Source of the DNA: Arachis hypogaea
Lineage: Eukaryota; Streptophyta; Magnoliopsida; Fabales; Fabaceae
Reading direction: 5' to 3'
Length of the DNA: 64,000 bases
Assembly: GCF_003086295.3 (NCBI RefSeq)
Contig: NC_092039.1
Location: forward strand, 95,562,561 to 95,626,560
Each line of letters opens with the position of its first letter. The stretch's first letter is position 1. The notes beneath the pieces are model-generated. The model was not told the DNA's origin and did not search any database. It worked only from the letters and a program-made list of their open reading frames with translations. Both the position numbers and the translations under genes were made by a program. Below, one piece after another: positions 45,416-55,622 of the stretch.

Positions 45416-47686
45416 TTAATCAAGTCTCAGTTTTGAGCATTCTTGCTCAAAATTGCCTTCAAGATAATGTTTGACTCTTTGTCCATTAACAATGAACTTT
45501 TTGTTAGAGTCATTATCCTGAAGCTCTATGTATCCATATGGTGATACGTTTGTAATGACATATGGACTTCTCCACCGGGATTTTAATTTCCCAGGGAATA
45601 ATTTGAGCCTAGAATTGAATAGCAGAACTTTCTGCCCCGGCTCAAAGACTCTGGATGACAATTTCTTATCATGCCATCTTTTTGCTTTCTCTTTGTAAAT
45701 CTTTGCATTTTCGAAAGCATTGAGTCTAAATTCCTCTAGCTCTGATTCGAGACTCTCAGCCATATTGACCTCTCTTACCAGAGAGTCAATAATATCAACA
45801 CTCATGCAGTCATTTGGGGTGTCTGGATGTTGCATGGCTTTAACAACATTCAGCTTGAACTCTTCCTCATTGACTCTCAAGGTTACTTCCCCTTTTTGGA
45901 CATCAATGAGGGTTCGGCCAGTTGCTAGGAAAGGTCTTCCTAGAATGAGAGTTGCACTCTTGTGCTCCTCCATTTCCAGCACCACAAAGTCAGTAGGAAA
46001 GGCAAATGGCCCAACCTTGACTATCATGTCCTCAATCACGCCTGATGGGTATTTAATGGAGCCATCAGCAAGTTGAAGACATATCCTGGTTGGTTTGATT
46101 TCTTCAGTTAAACCAAGCTTTCTGATAGTAGATGCAGGCATTATGTTGATACTTGCTCCAAGATCACATAAAGCTTGCTTGGTGCAAGTGCCCTTTAATG
46201 TGCATGGTATCATAAAGCTCCAAGGATCTTTAAGCTTCTCAGGTAAGCTTTTCAGAATGACTGCACTGCATTCTTCAGTGAGGTAAACTTTTTCAGTTTC
46301 CCTCCAATCCTTCTTATGACTTAAGATCTCTTTCATGAACTTAGCATAAGAGGGTATTTGCTCAAGTGCTTCTGCAAACGGAATCTTTATTTCAAGAGTC
46401 CTGAGGTAGTCTGCAAAGCGGGCAAATTGCTTATCCTGTTCCGCTTGGCGGAGTTTTTGAGGATAAGGCATTTTGGCTTTGTATTCCTCAACCTTAGTTG
46501 CTGCAGGTTTATTACCTACAGAAGTGGGTTGGGAAGCCTTTTTAGAAGGGTTGTTATCAGCACTTGTATGTGACTGATTCCCCACTGGTATTTGAATGCC
46601 AGTGGTGGGAGCTGGAGTGGCGTTAGACGCCCCTTCCTTGTTTGTTACTGGCGTTTGAACGCCAGCTTTGTCCCTTTCTGGGCTCGGACTGTCTTCAGGA
46701 GGATTTTGAGTATCCACTTGTTCATTTCTTGGTTTCCTGTTGCTTTGAAGTGAGGTATTTAATGTTTTCCCACTTCTTAATTGAACTGCTTGACATTCTT
46801 CTGTTATTTGTCTTGACAGTTGTTTTTCTGTCTGCTTTAATTGTACTTCCATGTTCCTGTTGGCCATTCTTGTTTCCTGTAATATTTCCTTGAATTCGGC
46901 TAGCTGTTGAGTTAGAAAGTCCAATTGCTGATTGAATTCATTAGCCTGATCCACTGGACTGAGTTCTGCAGTTACTGTTTTAGCTTCTTCTTTCATGAAA
47001 GATTCATTGCTTAAGTACAGATGTTGATTTCTGGCAACTGTATCAATAAGCTCTTGAGCCTCTTCAATTGTTTTTCTCATATGTATAGATCCACCAGCTG
47101 AGTGGTCTAGAGAAATCTGAGCTTTTTCTGTAAGCCCATAATAGAAGATGTCTAATTGCACCCATTCCGAAAACATTTCAGAGGGGCATTTTCTTAGCAA
47201 CTCTCTGTATCTCTCCCAAGCATCATAAAGAGATTCAGTATCTCCTTGTTTGAAGCCTTGGATGCTTAGCCTTAGCTGTGTCATCCTTTTTGGAGGGAAA
47301 TAGTGATTCAGGAATTTTTCTGACAGCTGTTTCCATGTTTTTATGCTGTTCTTAGGCTGGTTATTTAACCACCTCTTAGCTTGATCTTTTACAGCAAATG
47401 GAAACAGTAGTAATCTGTAGACATCCTGATCCACTTCCTTATCATGTACTGTATCAGCAATTTGCAGAAATTGTGCCAGAAACTCTATAGGTTCTTCATG
47501 TGGAAGACCAGAATACTGACAGTTTTGCTGCACCATGATAATGAGCTGAGGATTCAGCTCAAAGCTACTAACTCCAATGGAGGGTATACAGATACTATTC
47601 CCATATGAAGCAGTAGTGGGGTTAGCATATGACCCCAAAGTCCTCTTGGACTGTTCATTCCTACTTGCTTCCATTATTGAATACAA
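45416..47686 (-). CDS. Gag-protease fused in frame to integrase C-terminus (756 aa)
   Basis: An uninterrupted ORF. Residues 1-250: retrotransposon gag (EEPIEFLAQFLQIADTV, KRWLNNQP, YDAWERYRELLRKCP). 250-300: coiled-coil-like Gln/Leu-rich segment (FNQQLDFLTQQLAEF). 300-420: Pro/Thr/Asn-rich linker. About 420-620: Athila-type aspartic protease with the active-site block CDLGASINIMP and LADGSIKYPSGVIEDMIVKVG. From about 642 (45763): EEFRLNAFENAKIYKEKAKR, RWHDKK and VLLFNSRLKLFPGKLKSRW, the C-terminal end of an Athila integrase. RT, RNase H and the integrase zinc finger and core are absent, so the ORF arose by an in-frame internal deletion and depends on an autonomous partner. The start is the first Met at 47686. 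No zinc knuckle is evident. Confidence 0.93.
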   Translation of the reverse strand: MYSIMEASRNEQSKRTLGSYANPTTASYGNSICIPSIGVSSFELNPQLIIMVQQNCQYSGLPHEEPIEFLAQFLQIADTVHDKEVDQDVYRLLLFPFAVKDQAKRWLNNQPKNSIKTWKQLSEKFLNHYFPPKRMTQLRLSIQGFKQGDTESLYDAWERYRELLRKCPSEMFSEWVQLDIFYYGLTEKAQISLDHSAGGSIHMRKTIEEAQELIDTVARNQHLYLSNESFMKEEAKTVTAELSPVDQANEFNQQLDFLTQQLAEFKEILQETRMANRNMEVQLKQTEKQLSRQITEECQAVQLRSGKTLNTSLQSNRKPRNEQVDTQNPPEDSPSPERDKAGVQTPVTNKEGASNATPAPTTGIQIPVGNQSHTSADNNPSKKASQPTSVGNKPAATKVEEYKAKMPYPQKLRQAEQDKQFARFADYLRTLEIKIPFAEALEQIPSYAKFMKEILSHKKDWRETEKVYLTEECSAVILKSLPEKLKDPWSFMIPCTLKGTCTKQALCDLGASINIMPASTIRKLGLTEEIKPTRICLQLADGSIKYPSGVIEDMIVKVGPFAFPTDFVVLEMEEHKSATLILGRPFLATGRTLIDVQKGEVTLRVNEEEFKLNVVKAMQHPDTPNDCMSVDIIDSLVREVNMAESLESELEEFRLNAFENAKIYKEKAKRWHDKKLSSRVFEPGQKVLLFNSRLKLFPGKLKSRWRSPYVITNVSPYGYIELQDNDSNKKFIVNGQRVKHYLEGNFEQECSKLRLD

Positions 47687-48608
47687 GTTGAGAATTTCTA
47701 GTAATGGAATAAATAAAAATAGAATAAATAAAAAGAAGTTAAAAATATTTTTTTTAATAAAATAAAAACGAAATAAATAAAAGAAAGTGAAAATATTTTG
47801 AAATTGAAAATTGAATTTTTATAAAAGATTTTCGAAAAAAAAAATTGTTCAAAATTAGTTAGAAAAATAAAATTTTTTGAATTTTGAATTTTATGATGAA
47901 AGAGAAAAACACACAAAAGACACAAGACTTAAAATTTTTAGATCTAATGCTCCTTAATTTTCGAAAATTTTTGGAGGGAAAACACCAAGGAACACCAAAC
48001 TTAAAAATTTTAAGATCAAGACACAAGAAAAACTCAAGAACACTTTGAAGATTCACAAGAACACCAAGAACAAAAGAAAGAACACCAAACTTAAAATTTT
48101 TAGAAAACTTTAAGAAAATTTTCGAAAATTATAAAAATTAATAATAAAACACCAAACTTGGAGTTTGGCACAAGATTAAATCAAGAAAAATTATTTTTGA
48201 AAAAGATTTTTAAAAGTATTGGTGCTCCCTTGTCAAGAATATGACCCTTCTATTCTAGCCAAATGGGCAGAAAAGGTAACAATTGTTCTGGGCAGGTATA
48301 TTCTTTTTGAAAGACTAATGCTTTGGATTAGTAAAAGAAAAACAAGAAAAGATACAGAATAAGAAAAACTCAAGATCAAACAAGAAAAATAAACAAGAAC
48401 AACTTGAAAATCAATGAAGAACAAAGACACAAGTCGAAAATTTTAAAGAAAAATATGAGACATGCAATTGACACCAAACTTAGAACAAGACACTAAAACT
48501 CACGAAAATTAAGAATAAAAACGCAAAATAAATTATTCCTAATCTAAGAAATAAAATAAACCTTCAATTGTCCAAACTCAATAATCCCCGGCAACGGCGC
48601 CAAAAACT
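47687..48608 (-). other. Leader of the inner element with primer-binding site
   Basis: Non-coding and A-rich in plus. Primer-binding site TGGCGCCGTTGCCGGGGA (minus) at about 48603-48586. It contains four copies of AAGTTTGGTG (minus) ending at 48481, 48159, 48092 and 48002. Short ORFs here have no domains. Confidence 0.8.
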
Positions 48609-50205
48609 TGGTGGACGAAATTGTGATCACATCAATATAGCATCAATATATTTATTGTAGGATTGTGGAACTTAGGATTTTTGGTATGAGTGGGCACAAT
48701 TCCGTTCAACTGACCAGCAAGTGTACTGGGTCGTCCAAGTAATACCTTACGTGAGTAAGGGTCGAATCCACAGAGATTATTGGTTTGAAGCAATCAAGAT
48801 TTATTTTATTGATCTTAGTCAGGATGTTAATAGGATTATTTGGATTAAAAGTGAAATTATTGGAATTGATAAAAGAGGGAACAATGTTACTTTGATTTGC
48901 AGCACTAGGAAATATGTTGGAGTTTTGGAGATGCTTTGTCCTCTGATTTCAACTCTTCCTTGAGATCTTCTTCTCACACGCAGGTTCCTTCCATGGCAAG
49001 CTCTATGTAGGGTGTCACCGTTGTCAATGGCTACTTCCCATCCTCGCAGTGAAAACTATGCACGCACTCTGTCACAGTACGGCTAATCACCGGTTGGTTC
49101 CCGCTCCTACTGGAATAGAATCACTCTTTTGCGTCTGTCACTAACGCCCAGCAGGTTAAAGTTTGAAGCACGTCACAGTCATTCAATCCCGGAATCCTAC
49201 TCGGAATACCACAGACAAGGTTTAGACTTTCCGGATTCTCATGAATGCTGCCATCAATCCGGCTTATACCACGAAGATTCTGTTGGGGAATCTAAGAGAT
49301 ATTCATTCAATCTGGTGTAGAACGGATGTGGTTGTCAGGCACACGTTCATGGGTTGAGGAAGGTGATGAGTGTCACGGATCATCACCTTCTCCACAGTTA
49401 AGCGCAAATAAACATCTTAGATAAGAACAAGCGTGTTTGAATGGAAAACAAAGGAATTGTATTAAATCATCGAGACGCTGCAGAGCTCCTCACCCCCAAC
49501 AATGGAGTTTAGAGACTCATGCCGTCACAAAGTATGTAATTCAGATCTGAAAATGTCATGAGGTACAAGAAATGTCTGTAAAAGTTGTTTAAATAGTAAA
49601 CTAGTAACCTAGGTTTACAGAAAATGAATAAACTAAGATAATTGGTGCAGAAATCCACTTCTGGGGCCCACTTGGTGTGTGCTGGGGCTGAGACTAAAGC
49701 TTTCCACGTGCAAAGGCCTTTCTTGGCGTCAAACTTCAGGTTATGACGTGTTTTGGGCGTTCAACTCCGGATAATGACGTTTTTCTGGCGTTTAACTCCA
49801 GACAGCAGCATGAACTTGGTGTTTAACGCCAAGTTACGTCGTCTATCCTCGCGCAAAGTATGGACTATTATATATTGCTGGAAAGCCCTGGATGTCTACT
49901 TTCCAACGCCGTTGAGAGCGCGCCAATTGGACTCCTGTAGCTCCAGAAAATCCATTTCGAGTGCAGGGAGGTCAGGATCCAACAGCATCAGCAGTCCTTT
50001 TTCAGCCTAAGTCAGATTTTTGCTCAGCTCCCTCAATTTCAGCCAGAAAATACCTGAAATCACAGAAAAACACACAAACTCATAGTAAAGTCCAGAAATA
50101 TGATTTTTGCCTAAAAACTAATAATATTCTACTAAAAACTAACTGAAACATGCTAAAATCTACATGAAATTACCCCCAAAAAGCGTATAAAATATCCGCT
50201 CATCA
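48609..50205 (-). repeat. 5' LTR of the inner element (family A)
   Basis: This is the partner of 41869-43465, offset by exactly 6740 bp. Visible differences are in ATTCATATC/ATTCAGATC, CCATGTG/CCACGTG, ACTCTAG/ACTCCAG, TTGGCGT/TTGGTGT, GCGAGCC/GCGCGCC and ATCATAG/ATCACAG. Confidence 0.97.
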
Positions 50206-50210
50206 GAGGG

Positions 50211-50927
50211 ACCGATGAGGAAGCCAATTATGACGTCTTTGTCCCGGCTCCTCACGAGCGATTGTACGAGATCAATCTCCACCATCCCCGAGTTGCCGAT
50301 TGGATTTGGTTCTACAAATCCATGTTTACTCAAGTTGGGGTTCGTATTCCGTTTTCCGCCTTCCAAATGGCACCTTTAAGCCGGGTTTCCGTGGCGCCGT
50401 CGCAGTTGCATCCGAACAGCTGGGCCTCAATCCGCTGTTTCGAGATGGTTTGTGAATACCTTGAGCTGCCGGTGTCTGTAGATGTTTTTCTTTTCTTCTT
50501 CAATCTTACAAACCCTTCGAAGGAGGGGAAACATAAAAAGGGGTTCATGTCCTTCTGGTCTGCCCAAGGTCGGAGGATTTTTGGTTTGTTTGAGGACTCC
50601 TATCATGGATTTAAGGACAAATATTTCAAGGTCCGCCCTGTCAAAGGTCGTCATCCCTTTTGGATGTCGCTGGAGGGGGTACGCCTTATCCCGACCTATT
50701 GGAGTTTCGGGGCGGGGTCCAATGCCTTCGTCAAGGTAACCTATAAGGGCATGTCTGCGGTGGATAGGAAGATTGCCGATGTGTTGATGGCAGTCTTCGG
50801 GAGGAATCATGTGAATCCTCACCTTCTCATGGGTGATCGGGAGGCCGGTCGTAATTATATTTGTGAGAAGCCTCTGCTTGTTTTGCCTCTTATCTTCTTG
50901 CTTTTGTTAACAACTTGTTGCGTCTAA
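50211..50927 (+). pseudogene. Antisense gene of the outer element, second part
   Basis: It continues the frame broken at 41868. It encodes YDVFVPAPHERLYEI, then VADWIWFYKSMFTQVGVRIP, ASIRCFEMVCEYLELPVSV and FWMSLEGVRLIPTYWSFGAG. This is the domain often annotated in plant genomes as putative gypsy-type transposon (transposase_28-like), found as antisense or extra ORFs of Tat-type elements. An intron probably lies between about 50850 and 50950 (acceptor CTTTTTTACAG at 50950), which would remove the hydrophobic LPLIFLLLL read-through tail. Function is unknown. Confidence 0.75.
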
Positions 50928-50950
50928 CCAACTTCACTTCCTTTTTTACA

Positions 50951-51934
50951 GTGGGGATGTCTGCCGAGATAACGGGTCTCCCTAACTTGTTCCAAACCTT
51001 CCTGTGTGCAAGTGATGACGAGGGAGGTAATGAGAAATCTGCTGCTGAGAAGTCTGCTGCTCCCCCGGAGGACAAGGCCGCTACCGAGCAAGGGGCCGTG
51101 GTCGACGAGACCGGCACCTCAGCTCAAGGTGCCCCGATCGAAGGCGACAAAGCGGTTCATGTTTCCCCCTTCCGCGAGGTGATCGGCACTGGGGGTTCGA
51201 CGTCTAACCCAGATGCCGATGACGAGGTGGAAGAGGTCCCTAGCCTCAAGAGGAAGAGGAAGATGTCGTCCAGTCCTGAGGGGGTTCTTACTGTCATGGA
51301 GAGGAATTTTGATGCCGGGAACTTTATAGATTCCCAGCTGATTCCCGGTACCGAAGAGTATTTTCATGAGTCATCTCTCGCCGGGCAGGCGAGGTGGATG
51401 TACCGTACCCTTTTACACGGCGCAGTGATAGCTCGGAAGGCCGAATTCGAGCTATCTGGGATGGAGTCCCTTCTTAGAAGGTTGGAATCTGCTGGGAAGG
51501 CTAACAACGAGCTTAAAAGTGAAGTTGAGACTCTCCAGGAGCAGCTGACCCAATCAAATGAGAAGCTTGATGCCGCCGAGAAGAAAGCTACTACTGCCGA
51601 GAAGAAAGCCACTACCGCCGAGAAGAAGTTGGAGGAGTCGGACGCCACGGTTTCACGGCTTGTCGATCGCGAGATGGCTTTAGAGAGTCAGGTCGGCGCA
51701 GCACAAAAACGGGTGGCCGAGATTGAGAAGGAGAAGCAAGTTGTGGAGGCTGAACTGGCAGCGTTGAAAACAAAGTATAAGGACGTCGTCAAGCAGGGGA
51801 AGGGTGCAATCCTGGCGACCGAGGAGGCCCTCAAGGCTCAAGTTAAAATTGTTTCCCCTGACTTCAACACATCAGCGATTGGCGTCTTCAAGGTGATCAA
51901 GGATGGCAAGATTGTTGATGTTCCTAGGAAATGA
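50951..51934 (+). CDS. Antisense gene of the outer element, coiled-coil exon
   Basis: An open frame from the acceptor at 50950 to a TGA at 51932 (first internal Met at 50956). It encodes EITGLPNLFQTFL, an acidic Ala/Glu-rich segment, a basic patch SLKRKRKM (possible nuclear signal), GTEEYFHESSLAGQARWMY, and a long heptad-rich coiled coil containing three AEKKATT-like units (about 51570-51620). It ends in FNTSAIGVFKVIKDGKIVDV. The domain order matches antisense proteins of legume Tat elements. Plus-strand transcription would yield RNA complementary to the gag-pol transcript 3' end. Confidence 0.75.
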   Translation: MGMSAEITGLPNLFQTFLCASDDEGGNEKSAAEKSAAPPEDKAATEQGAVVDETGTSAQGAPIEGDKAVHVSPFREVIGTGGSTSNPDADDEVEEVPSLKRKRKMSSSPEGVLTVMERNFDAGNFIDSQLIPGTEEYFHESSLAGQARWMYRTLLHGAVIARKAEFELSGMESLLRRLESAGKANNELKSEVETLQEQLTQSNEKLDAAEKKATTAEKKATTAEKKLEESDATVSRLVDREMALESQVGAAQKRVAEIEKEKQVVEAELAALKTKYKDVVKQGKGAILATEEALKAQVKIVSPDFNTSAIGVFKVIKDGKIVDVPRK

Positions 51935-52368
51935 ATTCTCTTTTTCTGTATAAAACTTTTTTGGTTTAGCCGTTTTATTTTGGCTTTTGTGAACAATTTG
52001 ACTTTTCAGTCGTTTGCCCGCTTTAACGTAGTTAACTCTTTCTTATTCGTCTGGTTGTGTTATCGTTTCTATTAACCGTTATTGGTTTATAGTTGTCGTT
52101 TATATTAGCGAGTCGTGGCCTTTTTGCGTAGTCATTTGTTATCGCGGTAGTTGACGGGCTCCCGGGTTGATCAGTCCTGGGGCCGCGCGTCGTTGTCGGG
52201 TTGTGATAGAACGAGTTGTCTGGAAAAAAGGGAAACAAGACAAAGAGAGGAAATTTGCACAAGTATATCTTATTCGGTAATTGCATAAAGGACCCATAGG
52301 TCATAATGGAAAGTTCAAATCCGCAAATTAACCATTTAGCTCGATTGGTCGGCGTGTCGCCCCGTGCG
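51935..52368. other. Convergent 3' region between antisense gene and pol
   Basis: Non-coding spacer between the end of the plus-strand antisense gene and the end of minus-strand integrase. The ORF at 52032-52304 has no recognisable domain. Transcript ends of both genes should lie here. Confidence 0.6.
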
Positions 52369-55300
52369 TTAGGAGTAGAACCTTCTCAAGTTGTTCGCGT
52401 TCCATGTTCTTGGGACTTCCTTACCATTAAGCCTTTCTAACTTGAAAGCACCTTTACCCATCACTTTTTTTATTCTATAGGGGCCTTTCCAGTTTGCCGC
52501 CAGCTTGCCTGCTCCAAGGGTCGGTGGGCCGATGTCGTTTCGCCTTAGGACGAGATCGTTCGGCTCGAATTCCCTTTTGAGCACTTTGGTGTTGTAGCGT
52601 AGGGCCATTCTTTGTTTTAGCGCTGTCTCTGTCAAATGGGCCATTTCTCTGGCTTCATCTATCAGGTCCTTTTCCACGGCTTCCTCCACTCCTTTCAAAA
52701 GTAGCCGGGGGCTCGGTTCCCCGATCTCTACGGGTATTACCGCATCTAGCCCATATGTTAGCCGGAAGGGAGTCTCCTTAGTGGAGGACTGTTCGGTTGT
52801 TCGGTAAGACCAGAGAACCGAGGCTAGTTCGTTGGCCCAAGCACCCTTTTTATTATCCAGTCGCTTCTTCAGCCCTAAGAGGATAATCTTGTTGGCAGAC
52901 TCCACCTGGCCGTTTGTCTGGGGGTGTTCTACCGAGGAGAACCTCTGTCTTATACCTAGGCCGTTGAGGAATTCCGTGAACTTCTTGTCGGTAAACTGCG
53001 TGCCGTTGTCCGAGATGACGACTTCTGGGATCCCGAATCGCGTTATCACCTGCCTCCACATGAATTTCTTGCAATTGGATAAGGATATGCTAGCTAGTGG
53101 TTCGGCTTCTATCCATTTGGTGTAGTAGTCAATGGCGACTATGAGGTACTTGACTTGCCCAGGACCGACTGGGAAGGGTCCCAAGAGGTCGACTCCCCAT
53201 TGAAAGAATGGCCGGGAGGACGTTAACAGGCTTAACTCGGAGGCCGGTGCCCTGTGGAAATTGGCGTTCTCTTGACACTTCACACATTTTTTGACGAACT
53301 CCTTGGAGTCTGCCATCATTGACGGCCAATAATATCCGGCTCAAATTAATTTTCTTGCTAGGGCCTTGCCTCCTATGTGGTGTCCGCAGCAGCCTTCATG
53401 GACTTCCCTGAGGACGTAGTCCGTTTGGTCGGGGTGTAAGCACTTCAGTAGGGGCTGGTCGAGCCCTTTCTTGAATAGCTGTCCTTGGATGACGGCGTAT
53501 TTGGCTGCTTCCCTCCTCAGTTTCGCCGCGTCCTTTTCGTCGTCGGGGAGTTTGCCATTTTCTAGGAAGCTGGTGATGGGGTCTAGCCATGAAGAGCCCA
53601 GCCTTGACACGTGCAAGGTGACCGCTGGTTCTCTTGTCATACCTTGGATGAGAGACCGGTTGCCTTCTCCCGGTTTGGTGCTGGCCAACTTTGATAGGAG
53701 GTCTGCCCGTGTGTTCCTTTCTCTAGGCACGTGGTGGACCGTGACCTCCTCAAATTTTTGGCTTAAGTTTTTGACTTTTTCCAAGTACTTTTGTAATAAC
53801 GAGTCTTTGGCTTGGTAGCTCCCGTTTACCTGGGAGGTGACGACTTGAGAATCGCTGCATATTTCCAGCCTTGTTGCTCCAACTTCCGCTGCTAGGGTTA
53901 AGCCCCCTATAAGGGCTTCGTATTCTGCCTGGTTGTTCGAAATGGGAAATTCGAACCTGATTGACTGCTCGTATACGACTCCAACCGGTCTTTCCAGGAT
54001 GATCCCGGCACCCCCAAATGTTTGGTTGGAGGCTCCGTCCACGTGGAGCTTCCACCGTGTGCTCGTTTCTTCGGTTGGATCCCCCGTTACTTCTACTAGA
54101 AAATCTGCCATCGCCTGCGCCTTGATGGCTTGCCGGGATTCGTATTGTATGTCATACTGGGAGAGTTCGATGGACCAAGTCATCATTCTTCCCGCCAAGT
54201 CGGGTTTTTGAAGTACTTGCCGGATTCCCTGGTCGGTTCTTACGACAACCTGGTGACTTTGGAAGTATTGCTTTAACCTCCGTGAGGAGGTCAAGAGTGC
54301 TAGAGCTAGCTTTTCCAGTTTGCTGTACCTTAATTCTGCCCCTTGCAGGGCTCTGCTTATGAAATAGACTGGTTGTTGAGCCCTCCCTTCTTCCCGCACT
54401 AGAACTGCGGCCATGGCTTCTCCTGTTATGGCGAGGTACAGGTATAGCGGCTCCCCGTCCTTTGGCTTTCCGAGCACAGGTGGTGCCGCCAGGATTTCCT
54501 TGAAGTGCTGAAAGGCTTCCTCACACGCGGGTGTCCATTCGAACGCCATCCCTTTCTTCATGAGGTTAAAGAATGGCAGGGCCTTTGTTGCCGATGCTCC
54601 GAGAAACCGGGATAATGAAGTCAGCCGCCCCGCCAACCTTTGGACGTCCTTGACACAACCCGGGCTCTTCATCTGGAGTATCGCTTGGCACTTCTCCGGG
54701 TTGGCTTCTACCCCTCTCTGAGTTATCATGAATCCTAGGAACTTGCCAGCTTCCATGGCAAAGGCACATTTGAGGGGATTCAGCCTCATGCCGTGTTGCT
54801 GGAGAGACGCGAATAGATTTGCCAGATCCTTTAGGAGGTCGTCGGGTCGCGTCGTTTTCGCGAGGATGTCGTCGACATAGACTTCCACTGTCTTGCCTAT
54901 TAGATCGTGGAATATCTTGCTCATCAGCCTTTGGTATGTTGCCCCTGCGTTTTTCAGGCCGAATGGCATCACCTTGTAGCAGAAGGTTCCCCCCGGCGTA
55001 ATGAACGCCGTCTTGTCTTCATCTGGACGGTGCATTGGTATCTGGTTATAACCGGAGTAGGCGTCCATGAAGCTTACGTAACGGTAGCCCGCCGCAGCGT
55101 CGACGAGTGCGTCTATGTTAGGGAGAGGGAAACAATCATTAGGGCATGCCTTGTTAAGGTCAGAGTAGTCTACACACATTCTCCACTTGCCATTGTGCTT
55201 TTTCACTAGAACTACATTCGAGAGCCACGTCGAGTAGTCTACTTCTCGTATGAAACCTGCTTCTAGGAGGCTGGCCGTCTGCCTGGCCACCTCCTCCGCC

Positions 55301-55596
55301 CTCTCTGTCGACATCTTTCTCCTCCGTTGCGCTACCAGGCGTGCTTCCGACCTGACGGCCAGATGGTGTGACATGGTTTTTGGGTCTATGCCTGGCATGT
55401 CGGCAGGTGTCCAGGCAAACAAATCCCTATTGGCCCTTATCATTTCGACCAAGGGCTCCTTTAACTCACATGGGAGGTTCTTGTTGATGAACGTGAACTT
55501 CTTCTCCGTGTCGCCGATCATGAATTTTTCCAGATCCCCTTCTGGTTCCGGTCTAGGTTTGTCGTCTACTCTGGCGTCCAGGTCAACTAGGAACAC
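52369..55596 (-). pseudogene. Outer element pol: RT, RNase H, integrase with one internal stop
   Basis: One frame from 55596 to 52369, broken only by a TGA at 53343-53341. RT: WLSNVVLVKKHNGKWRMCVD, FMDAYSGYNQIPMH, MPFGLKNAGATYQRL and YVDDIL (catalytic Asp pair) near 54880. RNase H: WKLHVDGASN, NNQAEYEALIGGL, ICSDSQVV and NTRADLLSKLAS. Integrase: zinc finger with HEGCCGHHIGG before the stop and KCVKCQ after it, core with VDLLGPF, VISDNGTQF and EHPQTNGQVESANK (catalytic D, D, E), C-terminal FEPNDLVLRR and NWKGPYRI. The stop sits in the zinc-finger spacer where arginine (CGA) is usual, consistent with methyl-C deamination. It is otherwise well preserved. Confidence 0.93.
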
Positions 55597-55622
55597 ACCG
55601 AACGCCTCTTTGGATTTCTTTC

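Larger units (their letters stand above)
41869..50205 (-). mobile_element. Complete non-autonomous Athila-like LTR retrotransposon, TSD GAGGG
   Basis: Identical-length LTRs (41869-43465, 48609-50205; 1597 bp, six differences seen by eye) are flanked by GAGGG at 41864-41868 and 50206-50210. On the minus strand the 5' LTR is followed by TTGGCGCCGTTGCCGGGGA, complementary to the tRNA-Asp 3' end as in Athila-type elements. The internal region (5143 bp) carries one long ORF (47686-45416) with gag and protease but no RT, RNase H or integrase core. It resembles the non-autonomous peanut families described in the literature (Feral/FIDEL), which I cannot verify here. Confidence 0.95.
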
